DNA of 64,000 nucleotides from Rachicladosporium sp. CCFEE 5018 (Eukaryota > Ascomycota > Dothideomycetes > Cladosporiales > Cladosporiaceae), in assembly GCA_002077045.2 (NCBI GenBank), contig KZ111151.1, positions 365,535 through 429,534 of the forward strand, in the 5' to 3' direction. Positions within the stretch are counted from its first letter, which is position 1. Each line of letters opens with the position of its first letter. Of this stretch, positions 1 to 11,078 are shown piece by piece. The position numbers were made by a program, and so were the translations under genes. Below the pieces are notes generated by a model that did no database searches, was not told the origin of the DNA, and saw nothing but the letters and a program-made list of their open reading frames with translations.

Positions 1-963
1 CACGTCACCATCTGCGAAATGCTCGATGATGAAGTGGCTCGGGTCGTACCAGTAGTCGAATACCTGTGAACCATGCACATGACGGCCAATGCCCCAGACC
101 AGCTCGTGGCCCTTCTTCTCCAGCCACTGATGACCCATGAACTGAGTGTCGATATCCTCAACCTCGAAAGACGAGTGATGGACGGAGGTCCCAGGCCGAT
201 CTCCACGGGCGAGGAGAAAGTTGTGATGGTCTACGTACGTCTTGCCGCAATCCAAGCGGAAGAAGACTGCGACATCAAGAGCGGTATTGCCGGGTGCGTG
301 CAACATGTCTGTAGGGACAAAGTTGAACTGTTGCTGATACCAGGCAGAAGTCGCATCCCAATTATCGGTCGTGTAGCCCATATGGCCTAGCTTGTGTACG
401 AGCGACGGGCCTTCTTTCATACGTGTATATTCACCTGTGCAGCGTCATCAGTGCGCATCCAGAGGATTTGAAGCCAGAACTGTAGATTCAGAGGTTCGGA
501 AACTACACATACCTCTACGTCGTTTATCAAGCGCCCCGTTCACGGGTGGATGGCCTTCTAGAGCCGAGATGCCATGGTCTGGAGTCCTGCGAAGTTGCTG
601 GTCCCAGTGAATCACGACCGAGTAGCCGTTCGGATCTTTGAGCGATACGGCTTGCCCACCGCCGGGATACTTGCTCACATCGACAAGCTCAGCGCCGACT
701 ACCTTGGTAGCTCGGTCGAAGTCGGCAGCTGTCTCCGCAACGAATCCAGCGCCTATGAACCGTTTGACGTCTCCGGGTGCTTGACGGCCAATGTAGACAA
801 AGGGATCGATGCCGTAGCCTCTATAGAAGTGCTCGGTCTCAGAGGAAGATCCGCCGTCGACGAGCCCAAAGTCCTTCGCAAACTCATCAAATCTCGATAA
901 AGATGGATGTTCGTAGATCACGTAGGACAGTCGATTCAAGCGGACTTGCGAGATAGTAGCCAT
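1..963 (-). CDS. Two-domain VOC/extradiol ring-cleavage dioxygenase (3' end outside window)
   Basis: Exons are 963..513 and 434..1, running off the left edge. The intron at 512..435 has a GTATGT donor and a CACAG acceptor, and the frame is kept across it. The product has an N-terminal glyoxalase-fold domain (MATISQVRLNRLSYVIYEHP) and a C-terminal catalytic one. The C-terminal domain shows the pattern expected of type I extradiol dioxygenases: His in KLGHMGYTTDN, His-His in TSVHHSSFEVED and Glu in HFIIEHFADGD. These would be the 2-His-1-carboxylate iron ligands. Such enzymes open catechol-type rings, usually in the cytosol. The substrate cannot be told. A regulator gene lies directly upstream and a CocE-type hydrolase 5 kb away, which fits a catabolic cluster. 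Family call is firm; substrate is open. Confidence 0.85.
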
Positions 964-1463
964 GGAAGTGAATGCACGGATGTGATTGCCGGCTCAGCTC
1001 GTAGTTGGGCTCGTCGAATATAAGATGCGGTGAAGGTATCTCGTAATGGAAGGGATGGAGATGATGGAAATGTCCCCAGATCCAGTCCTGGAGCTGAATC
1101 AACTCGTGTGGAGGCGAGAGCCGCAGTTATCAAATGGAGTAAACGAATCCAATTGCGTAGAGGAGACCCTGTGGCAGGCGAACCCTTTCCGCGATCTTGC
1201 GCGCGGGGTCTGCACCTGTATTCGTGGTCCAGTATGCACCCTTAATCGCATACCCCATGGCCCCATGGCCCCAAGATGACCCCACTTTTCTCCGTGAGAC
1301 TTCACATGACCTCTGCAGGGCAGACACTGTCCGCAGGCGACGATGTCATACTGAGGCATTGGAAGCATGTCTTTGAGGGCGTCAGGCGTCATATTGGAAT
1401 AGCCTTCGGCCGTGGCACAGCCAGCTGTTGACCACCGCAAGGACTCGATGCTCCAGCTCCATT
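964..1463. other. Intergenic: dioxygenase promoter and 3' end of the regulator gene
   Basis: These 500 bases separate the dioxygenase start (963) from the regulator stop (1464), both on the minus strand. The minus strand stays open here for about 120 codons directly below the regulator stop, in another frame. I see no splice sites that would make it an exon. No repeat or RNA gene was seen. Confidence 0.5.
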
Positions 1464-3715
1464 TCATGCGATATCACACAAGACTCTGGCCAGTGGTTGT
1501 GCTACATCGATTTGGAGGAGGCTTAGAAGCCGTTCTCCACGCAGGATCGGCGCACGTACGACGGACGTTGATGCTTTTTGAGCAACTGCGGCGTCCTTTA
1601 CGTACAAGATTATTGTCGCATAGTAGATTGCATAGGGAACATGAGCCACTTCATGCAATATCCGTTTATCGAGCGACCTGCCGTTCGTCGGTGCAGAACT
1701 TGCGTTGGGGCGGGACTCGGCAGCTTTGGAGTAAGAAACAGCGGACTCAGCTAACTCCATAATCTGTCCAGCGTGCCATTGTGCCGTATCGTAGTCTCGT
1801 GACTTCATCCAAAGATGCAGAGCCTTTGAAGCTATCTCCTGTCGGTCAATACGCCGAGAAGAGTCAGCGTCAGCATAGATGAAAGCTTGCAGCGTCGTCA
1901 GATCCGTGTGCAGCACGATCTCCATAACATGATACAGTACAAGTGCCGTGACATCCATAGAGGGCGTGACTTGTAGCTGATACCATTTTTCGAACGCCAC
2001 ATCTACCAGGACTGACCGTGGTAGCCGCGCTGCGCTCAGTGGTGTTTCGGCAGCAACGTGTTGGGTGTGACGCGGAACGGCCGACCATAACAACGGTGCC
2101 ATCGCTGCGAGGGAGGCGATGCCATGAGTGGTGTCCGCAGGGGTGCGGAAGACGCCGTCTGTCAGCTGTCGGACGGGGTCTTTTAGACGGCCAAGCTCGC
2201 CAAAATTCGCTACCCTTTGGGATACACGGGACATCCGATGCCACATCAGGGACGGTGGTCGCATCATTATGACAACGCGGTAGCAGTCAAAGATGTATAT
2301 TGCCGCGAGCAGTCTGTTGCGGTCTTAGCAGTGGACCGCAGGCTGTAACAATTACAACGTTGGCAGGCGTACTGAGCAAGTATCACATCTTCGTCATAGT
2401 CGCTGTCAGCTTTGCAGACCATGCTGTACACTTCAATAGCCTAAGCAGCTGCGTCAGTAGGCAATGTCATAGAGCTCGGGCTTGACTTACATTCGTTAGA
2501 TCACCCTGAAACGCTTCGACGAACTCGAAGCTGCGCTTATTGCCTGAAGAGAGACCGTAGATACCAAGGAGAATAGACTCGTGGCTACATTAGCGCCAAG
2601 CCACCCCATCGGTGGCGAGCTTGAAGCTTACCGTTTTGACCCGCTCGAGTGCAACGTTCGAACATATTGAGACCGCGTTACTTTCATTGAGCTGAGTCAC
2701 GACGTGTCAGCATCAGCACAGCACATGGCTGGCTTAGGGAGCCTACCTCAGCGAGAGACAGTCTACGAGCATCGTTATGCATAGCCTGAGCAAAATCGCC
2801 ACTGCCAGGGACTATACTGTATAGGCCGCCAACAGCACCCATGGCAAGAATGTAGCTGCTGCTATGCTTGATCGGCCGATCCGCGTCTTCCGCAAATATA
2901 GCGAACGTCTGGGGAATGTGTCTTCGGAACAAGCCAATGAATATCTTGAGAACATCGGGAGAATGGCTCGCAAGATCAGCAGGCTTAGAGTACCACATCT
3001 TTGCACCTCGATCTCGCGAGGGCGACGAGGGCCGCGACTTTGCGTCAAAGTAGCCCTGCATGCTCGTTGTGAAGCGCAGGGTGGGACTTGACATCTCTGA
3101 CCGCTCAGTGCTATCCAGCGCGAAGAAGCGGGGATCGAATAGCTCCGTGTCGTCGAAGAAGGACTGGGCATCGGGCAACGGCGTCCACAGGTGGCTAAAG
3201 TCGAAGAGATCATTCGTCTGAGTAAGCTCAGTATGGAACGCCGGTAGGTCCATGTCATTCTGCGGCGCCGTATCGCTCGGCTGGAAGAGCAAGTCGATTC
3301 CTTCGAGACCAGGGAAGTGCGTGACAATCTGTTCGTCTACGGTGTTGTCCGCACGTCTTGGCGCATCGATCGCGTCACCGAGATGCCTAGCCGTGGGTGC
3401 GTTGTCTAAGTTCTGCGTATCGTCGGAGCCACCCTCGTAACGGCATTCGCTCAAGCTGCTCTGGCATGGCCCACACGGGGTTCGACCGTCGCACGCTACC
3501 TTTCGTTTGCGACAGGTCGCACATGCTATCCTGATGCGTTTACGTGACGGTCGCTCGACACCACTTTCCCGTGGCGTACCTTGCTGATGAGGTGAAATAC
3601 ATGTCTTCTCATGGGTCGCCCGCACATCTGCCCTGGGGAAAGACCGTGAGCAGAGGCTGCAAGAATAAGGCCTCTCTTTAGTGTCTTTGAATTCGTCAGT
3701 CACGTTTCGAGCCAC
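1464..3715 (-). CDS. Transcription factor, C2H2-like plus Zn2Cys6 finger with fungal middle-homology region
   Basis: Five exons can be placed: 3715..2747, 2691..2632, 2577..2491, 2440..2373 and 2313..1464. Together they encode 677 aa with every junction in frame. Introns are 52-59 nt; the third exon uses a GAG acceptor, which is the weakest junction. Near the N-terminus is a CxxC...H...C finger (C19, C22, H35, C39), then a classical Zn2Cys6 cluster (C65, C68, C75, C81, C84, C91) with basic linker RKRK. The C-terminal half carries motifs typical of the fungal_trans domain, such as LLGIYGLSSGNKRSFEF and FDCYRVVIMMRPP. It should be a nuclear DNA-binding regulator. Its position between the dioxygenase and the CocE-type hydrolase suggests, without proof, that it controls them. 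Confidence 0.85.
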
Positions 3716-4135
3716 ACAATACCTGCGAGGTACCCGTACGCGTCCGTCTGTGTCTTGCTAGGTGCTCACTCCTACCGAATGCACGCCCACACACCGTGCA
3801 CTAGACAGCATCAGCTTGATAGACCACAACATAGCCACACAATATCAGGCCTCAGGCTGCCACAACTGGGTGCCTGAAAATATTTCAAGAACAGTCCGAT
3901 TTCCCGCGCTCACCTGCTTTGCTTTCTTCCCCGTAGATTCCTCCGTCCCATCCATTACAGTGGCCATCTTAGTTTTGGGGCTGCTAGATCGCATCTCGAG
4001 GAAGGACTGGGGTGATATCCCATGGCAGCAGACCAGAACGAGATGCCATCCGAGGTAGGGGTCGCCTTCCGGAAATGCTGCGAGTGGGGTTCCGAAGCTC
4101 TGCAACCATTCGCATGAACGTGACGATACAACACA
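3716..4135. promoter_or_regulatory. Divergent promoter between two regulator genes
   Basis: These 420 bases lie between the starts of two transcription-factor-like genes pointing away from each other, so both promoters must share this space. I could not identify a specific operator by eye. Confidence 0.5.
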
Positions 4136-5846
4136 ATGGCGGCGACGCTGTACTCGGGACGCAAGCCTCGCCAAAGCCATACTGCGATCCGCCGCACAGA
4201 TATGGGTGTCTGGCCTGCTGAGCGACATCCATCCCGGTGGGACGTAGAGGAGGCCAACCAGGTGCCTTCATCGGACCTCACTGAGCGCTTCCGGTCTGCT
4301 TTGCTCTATGGTGAGGATGATGACTTGGTGGCAACTGCTTTGACGTTCGACCTTGAGGACTATGCTCTGCAGGACCTCCCAATAAGTCAGACCGGCTACA
4401 CATATCCCATGATTTTGTTGTCTTCGCTACCTAAGTTACCCAGTGACTACGACCTTTCTACAATCAGCCATTCGTATGCTCAGATCTTCGAGGAGCATGC
4501 CTTCGTCAAGGAACTAGGGGTTGGAACGCTCCCAGTCTCCGCAAGACCGCCACACTTACAGTTGGCTATAGCGTGCGTAGCGGCCGCAATTTCGGACCCA
4601 TCTGTAGACGGGACAGAAGGCTCAGTCGCTGGCGATTTGTTCCACGCTGGACTGAAACTGTGGATTGTGATACTCGAGGTTGACAATTGCGAAGCGCGTA
4701 ATGCAAAAGCCATACTTGCTGTTGGTCGCACCGATCCCTGCAATTGCGTCCCACTGATGACAGGGCTAGGCGTTGCTGCTATCGACCTACGGTACACTTT
4801 CGCCCGATCTATTGATCAGAATGAAGACTTCTGCCCTGATCTGTAACATCGTAACGGTACAAACATCCAGGATTCTGATCTTTGAGCAGCCGCTGATGAA
4901 CATGCAAGATGTGCCGACGACTGCGATTAACGGATCCAGCACTTTCGGCCTACACAACCCTCAATATTACGGAACGGGATCTGGCCGGCAAAAGGTCCGT
5001 GGGCAACAACCTTACACCATCTGTGTTGTGTGATACTCCCGCTGACGAACTACTATCTCCAGCTCGCTCCTTTGCTACATGCTGCTTGTTGATACGATGC
5101 ATGCCCTCCAGACGAACGACATCCCGAAGTACTCAGTGGATGAGCTCGCGTTTACGATGCCGCAGTCAGGTCACTCATTTCGGACGACTTACATCAGTAT
5201 ATTGCACGGCTGCGACCTACCGGATGACCTGTCAGCGACCGAGGACGCTTTGCTGCTGTTGACGGCATTACTTGCACACAGCCTGTATCTCCAAAAGAGC
5301 TTCGAAGCGCCCTTTGCCGTTCAGACACCGCGACACTGTAGTCCCTACCGACCTCTGTGCTTAGAGACTGAGTTCACTGACCGGCAAGCCACAATCAATG
5401 CCGCATTGAACGTCTGGGAAGCGCGATTCATTAAGACCATGAGCCAGGATGTTCTGGCTCTATATCACTTTACTCGACTACAGCTTCTGGTCCCTCAGAT
5501 AAGCGACTTATCGTCGTTTGCGGAGCAGCAGCTCGCAGGCGAAATTGCGCCCACATTTCACGATATCCCTCCGGAAGCTGTCAAATTGGCGTGGTCGGTA
5601 CTTGCTAATGTCGAGGATAGCCCGACGATACATGGCAAGAAGCTTGCAATTTGGCTACCAGTCGTCCTGTATCTCTCAGCGCTCGTAGTGTGGCGTGCTG
5701 ACTCGGGCGATGGCAAGAATGAGGCCCCTGGAGGTGTACGTGCACTCAGTCTTTTCTCGAGCGCGATGCAAGCTTTACCTTGGCCTTGCTGTGCGCAAAT
5801 GAGCTCAAGACTTCGAAAGCTGAGCCGGCCTGGTGATGCACCCTGA
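4136..5846 (+). CDS. Fungal transcription-factor-domain protein without a visible DNA-binding finger
   Basis: At least three coding blocks are recognisable. The first is about 4136..4697, with PPHLQLAIACVAAAIS and LFHAGLKLWIVILEVDN, typical of the C-terminal fungal_trans region. The second is about 4909..4994, with MCRRLRLTDPALSAYTTL. The third runs from about 5060 to 5846, with YMLLVDTMHALQTND. An intron of about 65 nt ending in CTCCAG (near 5060) joins blocks two and three in frame. The join between blocks one and two (4698-4908) could not be resolved: I found no good acceptor and there are stops in all frames there. No C2H2 or Zn2Cys6 motif is visible upstream. The gene may therefore be a truncated or decaying regulator, or have an exon I missed. 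Divergently paired with the regulator at 1464-3715. Confidence 0.5.
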
Positions 5847-6286
5847 AGCAGGGCACTTGGACTTGAATATTTGCGACCAGGATGTTTGCTTGGTGTTCTA
5901 CCTCTAGCCTACTCTTTCCGAGATCTGGAGGTCTCGACGGCCCGTGAAGTTCGCTTATGAATTGACTTGTTACGCTGCGACTACGAATCACCTCGTTGCA
6001 GTTCCCTTAGGGGACACAACTTGATGTCAGGAAGGCTATCGTGTACCTCAAAGGCCCCGCGAGTGCGACAAATGGCACTCGCGACGCATACAACACTAAC
6101 GCGAGAGCATTCGGACTTTCTGAATCACGGAGGTCGCTGGGCCTGTCTACCCCATCTTACCCGAGCTTGGGGTAGGCGAGGGCTTGGCTTCCTCTCAGTG
6201 ACCCGAATAACACGCACAGCACTCATGGCGCTCATCGAAGCACCTTTTGCTAGTCTGTCAATCCATCGAGTGTGTAGTCGATAAGC
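5847..6286. other. Intergenic, promoter of the CocE-type hydrolase
   Basis: This 440-base stretch separates the end of the regulator-like gene from the hydrolase start. Nothing else was recognised. Confidence 0.4.
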
Positions 6287-8343
6287 ATGGCTTTGCCGTT
6301 GCGACACGACCTACACAAGGTCGATTCTTCGAGCTTCGATTACATTTACGAGGAAAATGCGACCATCCCTCTACAGGGTGGTCTTGTCCGTTGCAACGTA
6401 TATCGCCCGAAAGGCGACGGCCAACACCCTGTGCTGGTAACCTACGGTCCGTACGGCAAGGATGTACACTACTCAGTCTTCCATCCTCAGTCATTTTCCG
6501 AAGTCCCGGACGAACACAAATCACCGCACTCCGCTTGGGAGACGCCAGATCCAGGCTTTTGGACTCGTAACGGCTATGCTATCGTTCGAGCCGACGAGAT
6601 CGGCTTGGGTCAATCGCCGGGCGTACTTGACACCATGTCACGAGATACCAGCCTGGCATTTGCGGGTGTCATCGAGTGGGCCGCAGATCAGCCCTGGTCG
6701 TCTGGTAAGGTTGGTCTTTTAGGGATCAGCTACTATGCTGGCAGTCAGTGGCGAGTTGCAGCTCGAAGACCGCGCGGTCTATGCGCTATTGTACCGTGGG
6801 AAGGGATGAGCGACTACTATCGCGATCGATGTCGGCATGGTGGCATCCTGTCGAACACGTTCATCGACTTCTGGTGGAATCGACAGGTAAGCTCAGACGC
6901 AACGTCCCCTCGCCGCAAGTTCGAGTACTCATGTGCTACTATAAACGCACATGCCCCAGCGGATATGCTATACCACGTCAATGACACGCCGGAGACGAGG
7001 CAGCAGTCTCTTCCTACAGATCTAGAAACTCTCAAAGACACGGCAATGTGCCCAATGCCTCTTGCATATGCATGTATCATAGCACGGGAGGCTTCAGACT
7101 TCTGGAGAAGGACGGGTATTACATTGACATTGCGCGGTGATTGACATTTGTACAGGTCCTCAAGAATCAGTACGGTCGACCTGGTCGTGCTGCTAAAGGT
7201 TGGTGTCCAGACACCATCGAAGGATCACTGGACGACGATACTCTGAACAAGAACTGCCACGACCAGACTGTGGAGAACGCACAAAGCAGATTCCTCGATG
7301 ATGACTACTACGCGACTCGAGATTACAACATGGCTGACATCGAAGTCCCTTTGCTGTCTGTCGGGAACTGGGGAGGTATACTGCTACACCTTCGTGGCAA
7401 CGTCGAAGGTTTCGTCAATGCCGGATCGACAGTGAAGTATCTACGATTCATCACTGGCCGCCACGATCTACCTTTCTACACCCCCGAGTGCGTCGAACTC
7501 CAGAAAAGCTTCCTCGATGCCTTCCTGAAAGGCGATGATCCCAAAGGCTGGTCGAGGAATGAGCAGCCGCTTATTGAGTATAGGGTTAGAGTTGGTGATG
7601 TAGGATTCAATGATGCTGCAGCCGAAGCCGTCTATCCCACGAGAACTGCACCGGACTGGCCACTGCCTAAAACTCAGTACACCAAGTATTACCTCACCTC
7701 ATCTCACAAGCTGACTACCTCACATGATGATGCCATCACATCGCAAGGGACTGCATCATTCGAGGCGCTCGGTGACTTGAAGCATCCTCAATTGCTGTCC
7801 TTTACCTCAAAGCCATTTGACAGCGAAGTCGAGTTCACTGGCCACGTCGTTGCTCATCTCAATGCCTCCGTCACAGCACACGAAGGTGCCGTCGGTACGC
7901 CAAGCGACATCGATCTATTCGTCACGCTACGACACCTCGACTCTTCCGGCATGGAAATCCACTATACTGGAACAGTCGGCGATCCTGTCCCCGTGACAAA
8001 AGGCTGGCTCCGCTGCAGTCTCCGCGCCGTGGACACCTCGCACCCCCGGCACAAGCCATGGCTACCTTACAGGACCTACCGATCCTCGGATCAGCTGCCT
8101 GTCAAGCCTGGTGAGGTGTATGGAGTAGACGTTGAACTTTGGCCCACGAACGTTGTGGTCCTGCCTGGCGAGAAGCTGGTGTTCGAGGTCTCTTCAGGTG
8201 ATACTCAAGGGGCCGGGCTCTTCGAACACAATCATCCGGTGGACAGGAGTACGGAGAAGTATGCTGGAGTGAATCATGTGCACTTTGGGAATGGGAGGGA
8301 GAATTGGGTGATGATGCCTGTCATTCCCACATCAGGGAAGTAG
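6287..8343 (+). CDS. CocE/NonD (X-Pro dipeptidyl-peptidase S15-type) alpha/beta hydrolase
   Basis: Exons 6287..6886 and 7156..8343 encode about 595 aa. The intron (CAG|GTAAGC donor, TACAG acceptor, 269 nt) is long for this window but keeps the frame. The N-terminal half has the alpha/beta-hydrolase core, including NVYRPKG, DEIGLGQSPG and the nucleophile elbow LLGISYYAG with Ser148. The acid is probably the Asp of TGRHDLPFYTPE and the base the His of GVNHVHFGNG near the C-terminus. The C-terminal half matches the jelly-roll domain of CocE-like esterases and X-Pro dipeptidyl peptidases. No signal peptide is seen, so it is probably intracellular. Family members cleave acyl esters or amides. Context with the extradiol dioxygenase suggests processing of an aromatic ester, which is inference. 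Confidence 0.85.
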
Positions 8344-8774
8344 AGTATCGACCTTTTCTCGTAGTACTGCGCACCTTCACTTGATAGTATCAGTTCACGT
8401 TCACATGTAAGACCAGATGGGGCGTGAATTCACCGTCATGGGCTAAATCTTGCCCACATGACTGACAATGGAGGTGCTGCTCACTGGTGCGTTCCTTCCG
8501 CACCCAAAAACCCTGGACAAAAAGAGACTCGTACTTGCCACCAGGCAATGGACATCAACATGCGGTTGTAGCCACTTCCTCGCTCACTCAGAGTATAAGC
8601 TACAAATGTACATGTGATCGACTACCTCTACACATCACCCTTGCGTGCGACAGACTCACGGTATCGACTCGAACCATCACTATCGGACAAGGCTATCTTC
8701 ACTACACTGCACGACTACCCGCACAACTACGATAGACCTCAATGCGAGAAGGCACACTTCTCAGAAACGACAAG
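8344..8774. other. Intergenic before the tandem membrane-protein genes
   Basis: Downstream end of the hydrolase and promoter of the first membrane-protein gene. No further feature was seen. Confidence 0.4.
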
Positions 8775-9314
8775 ATGGCCTCATCGACCTACACGCAAGA
8801 TTTCTGGGAGATCCTTTTGAATGTGCATCTCGCACTCCTGACCATCGCGATCATATTGGCAATCTGTGTAGGCGTCGTGCATTGGACAGAAAACAAGCTG
8901 AGTGCGTTCAATACCCAGCGTTCCTCACTCTCACTACGCTTTGTCGATACGATGCCAGAACTCGAGCCCATTCACCGTCGACAGTTCGGCTTAATCAGGC
9001 TGGCGTTAATGTTCGTCGGGACCGACATGCTCGTGTGGTCGCAGATAATGCTCCGAGATGGACTCGCGCCGAAGGATGAAGCATGGCGATCTACGATACG
9101 GACGTTAGAAGGCTGTGGGCTAGCTCTGGGCGCGATGTTGGTTGGACAGGTGGTGACTGGAGTCGGGTATCTGTTGGTGGATTGTTACAGGCGGCGGCGT
9201 CAAGCTGCAAGAGACGTTGAGCAGCAGCAGGAGGATGCCATCGTTACAGAGTTGATGGAGGAGCGCGGAAGTTGTGTGCGTTGTAAACGACCTGAGGAGA
9301 AGGTGGAATCGTAG
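8775..9314 (+). CDS. Small three-helix membrane protein, tandem paralogue 1
   Basis: This encodes 179 aa. The ATG at 8775 is preferred over an upstream in-frame ATG at 8742 because the next gene starts with a matching segment (MASSTYTQDFWEILLN here, MAEQTNTEAAWEVFIN there). Hydrophobic helices lie near residues 10-35, 70-95 and 115-145. The last runs into a basic stretch (CYRRRRQ) and a short acidic tail with CVRCKRPEE. The third helix shares a GQVV motif with the paralogue downstream. I do not recognise a family with a known function. Probably an endomembrane or plasma-membrane protein. Confidence 0.65.
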   Translation: MASSTYTQDFWEILLNVHLALLTIAIILAICVGVVHWTENKLSAFNTQRSSLSLRFVDTMPELEPIHRRQFGLIRLALMFVGTDMLVWSQIMLRDGLAPKDEAWRSTIRTLEGCGLALGAMLVGQVVTGVGYLLVDCYRRRRQAARDVEQQQEDAIVTELMEERGSCVRCKRPEEKVES

Positions 9315-9674
9315 GGTAGGATATGGAGGGAGCGGGGTCGCGAGGGATGCAGTCAGTCTGAGCGACAGTCGGTCATTCGTGAGATCTGGTCAGATAGCTT
9401 GCCTCTCCAAGGCGCCTTCCTTGCAAATGTTGATGGCCTGATTTCGGTTGCTCTTGCACATTCGCTTCCCCGAGTGACGGCAGGTGACATGGCCTTTGCC
9501 ACTTCCTCACCTGTGCGTTGGACGTCACTTTTTGCTTCCCGACGGTCCACGGGTGTGTCTCGAATCTGATCAACAGCATCGCGATAATACCGTTTGCGTT
9601 GTTCCATCGACTTCAGAGCAGCAATCGACCGCGCAAACATTATCGAAGCTACGAAGCACCAATCGCCAAGCAAC
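9315..9674. other. Intergenic between tandem paralogues
   Basis: A 360-base spacer between the two membrane-protein genes. It holds the promoter of the second. Nothing else was recognised. Confidence 0.4.
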
Positions 9675-10133
9675 ATGGCCGAGCAAACAAACACCGAGGC
9701 AGCGTGGGAGGTCTTCATTAACTTCTACCTCATGATCCTCACGATCGCCGGCCTTGGCCTCTCACGAATCTACTCCACACGTTGGGTACAGCGACAACCC
9801 GGTACGTACATCCCCAGTCGCCCTCGCTCTGCAGTCGAGAGATCGAGGGTCATCTTACACAGTCCAGAGATTACCTTCCTACGGATTAGCCCCTTCACGA
9901 CCACTGGGCTCGTCTGGTGTAGCACAATCGACACCGTCGTGGTATACTGCGCAGTCTTGATATCGTTTGGCGTGCTACGCACGTTTGTGGCATGGGAGAC
10001 TACGGTCAGAATTGCGGCGCAATGCGGGTTTCTCTTGGGGTTCTTTGGGTTCGGGCAGGTGGTTATGGCATTGGGGTGGAGGATTTTGGCTCGTCGAAGG
10101 CAGCGTGCGAGCGCTACGGAAATGGATGTGTGA
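9675..10133 (+). CDS. Small three-helix membrane protein, tandem paralogue 2
   Basis: This encodes 152 aa from the ATG at 9675. Layout follows the gene at 8775: an aromatic N-terminus (AAWEVFINFYLMILTIAG), a second helix (STIDTVVVYCAVLISFGVLR), and a third (CGFLLGFFGFGQVVMALGW) running into a basic ARRRQR tail. The shared spacing of helices and the GQVV motif make these a diverged tandem duplication. The acidic C-terminal extension of the first copy is missing. Function unknown. Confidence 0.65.
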   Translation: MAEQTNTEAAWEVFINFYLMILTIAGLGLSRIYSTRWVQRQPGTYIPSRPRSAVERSRVILHSPEITFLRISPFTTTGLVWCSTIDTVVVYCAVLISFGVLRTFVAWETTVRIAAQCGFLLGFFGFGQVVMALGWRILARRRQRASATEMDV

Positions 10134-11011
10134 TATGTGAAAGGTGGTACGGAGCGGACGTGAAGGAGCGGAGACTTATGGTTGGTAGTGTTGAGAAGTA
10201 GAACTCGTGATCCGGTCACCGCAGATTTCAAGCTCTCATCGACTTACTCTCGGACTCTGTCGCGCATAGCGTCAGCCCTCGTTTTGGCCTGGCAGCTTTA
10301 CATACTGTGCTCCCACAGTGGACATGTCTCACGGCCTTGAAGTCAGTCTCGACTGCACCGAGCGTGTGCGATCATGAAAGTTTGTTTCAGCTGGAATTGT
10401 GCTGCACTCGACCAATGTTGAACAAGTAGCTTTCCACGGACGTGCAGCAATCATTACATCGGTCTGACGCAGTAGACATGAGCGAAACCCGGGTGCTTAC
10501 CGCGCTTGAGGCGCTGAATTCTCTCGAAGACGGAATTTTGGAAGCGCGAAGGTATGACGATGGTGTTCTCGCACGAGCATCAAGTCTGCAGAGAAGCTCC
10601 TGGAAACACGGAGTCCAGGAATGAAGCCCTCCGTGTCTCGGGCAGATTGGGCGAACTTCATTCCGCGTCTACTACTCAGAACTGTGCTCATGTACAGAAT
10701 TTCCTGTAATGGAGTGTAACAGTGACGTGGACCGCGTGTAAGCTGCGACTGATGGTTTCATTGCTTTGGATTTGTTCGGTTCAGCATGAAATGCGGTGAG
10801 AACAAAGCGGTGCTCACCCGTGTCAGCCAAGCTCCGCCCCACAAGCCACACGCGGCGGCTGCGGGTCGCCCCTTGCTCGTGCAAGGGCTGATTCAGGCTC
10901 AAAGGGCCAGGTGTCCTTAATAAAGCGCGCTGCCTCCCTCTTGCAACCTGTCCTTTTCGCCCCTCCAGTCGGCTCCGTCCTAATGCAGAGCATCCACTGC
11001 AGGCAACCACC
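10134..11011. promoter_or_regulatory. hacA upstream region
   Basis: An 880-base intergenic region. It should contain the hacA promoter and 5' leader. A short in-frame-open stretch at 10442..10624 is not convincing as a gene. A pyrimidine-rich patch near 10925-10975 and an upstream ATG at 10983 lie just before the coding start. Confidence 0.5.
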
Positions 11012-11078
11012 ATGGAGACCACCACAAAACTGTTTTCGACATCCGTCGATTCTATTTCCTCAGCACTCGACACGATGA
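10983..11078 (+). promoter_or_regulatory. Upstream ORF overlapping the hacA start codon
   Basis: An ATG at 10983 opens a 31-codon reading frame that ends at a TGA at 11076-11078. It passes over the hacA ATG (11012) in another frame. If present in the mRNA it would reduce hacA translation. In Aspergillus and Trichoderma, stress-induced hacA transcripts are known to lose a leader uORF. Whether the transcript starts upstream of 10983 here is unknown. Confidence 0.5.

Noticed and set aside
1099..1467. Extra C-terminal exon for the regulator ending at 1464
   Set aside because: The frame is open but no donor and acceptor pair of matching phase was found, and the sequence does not resemble a regulator C-terminus.
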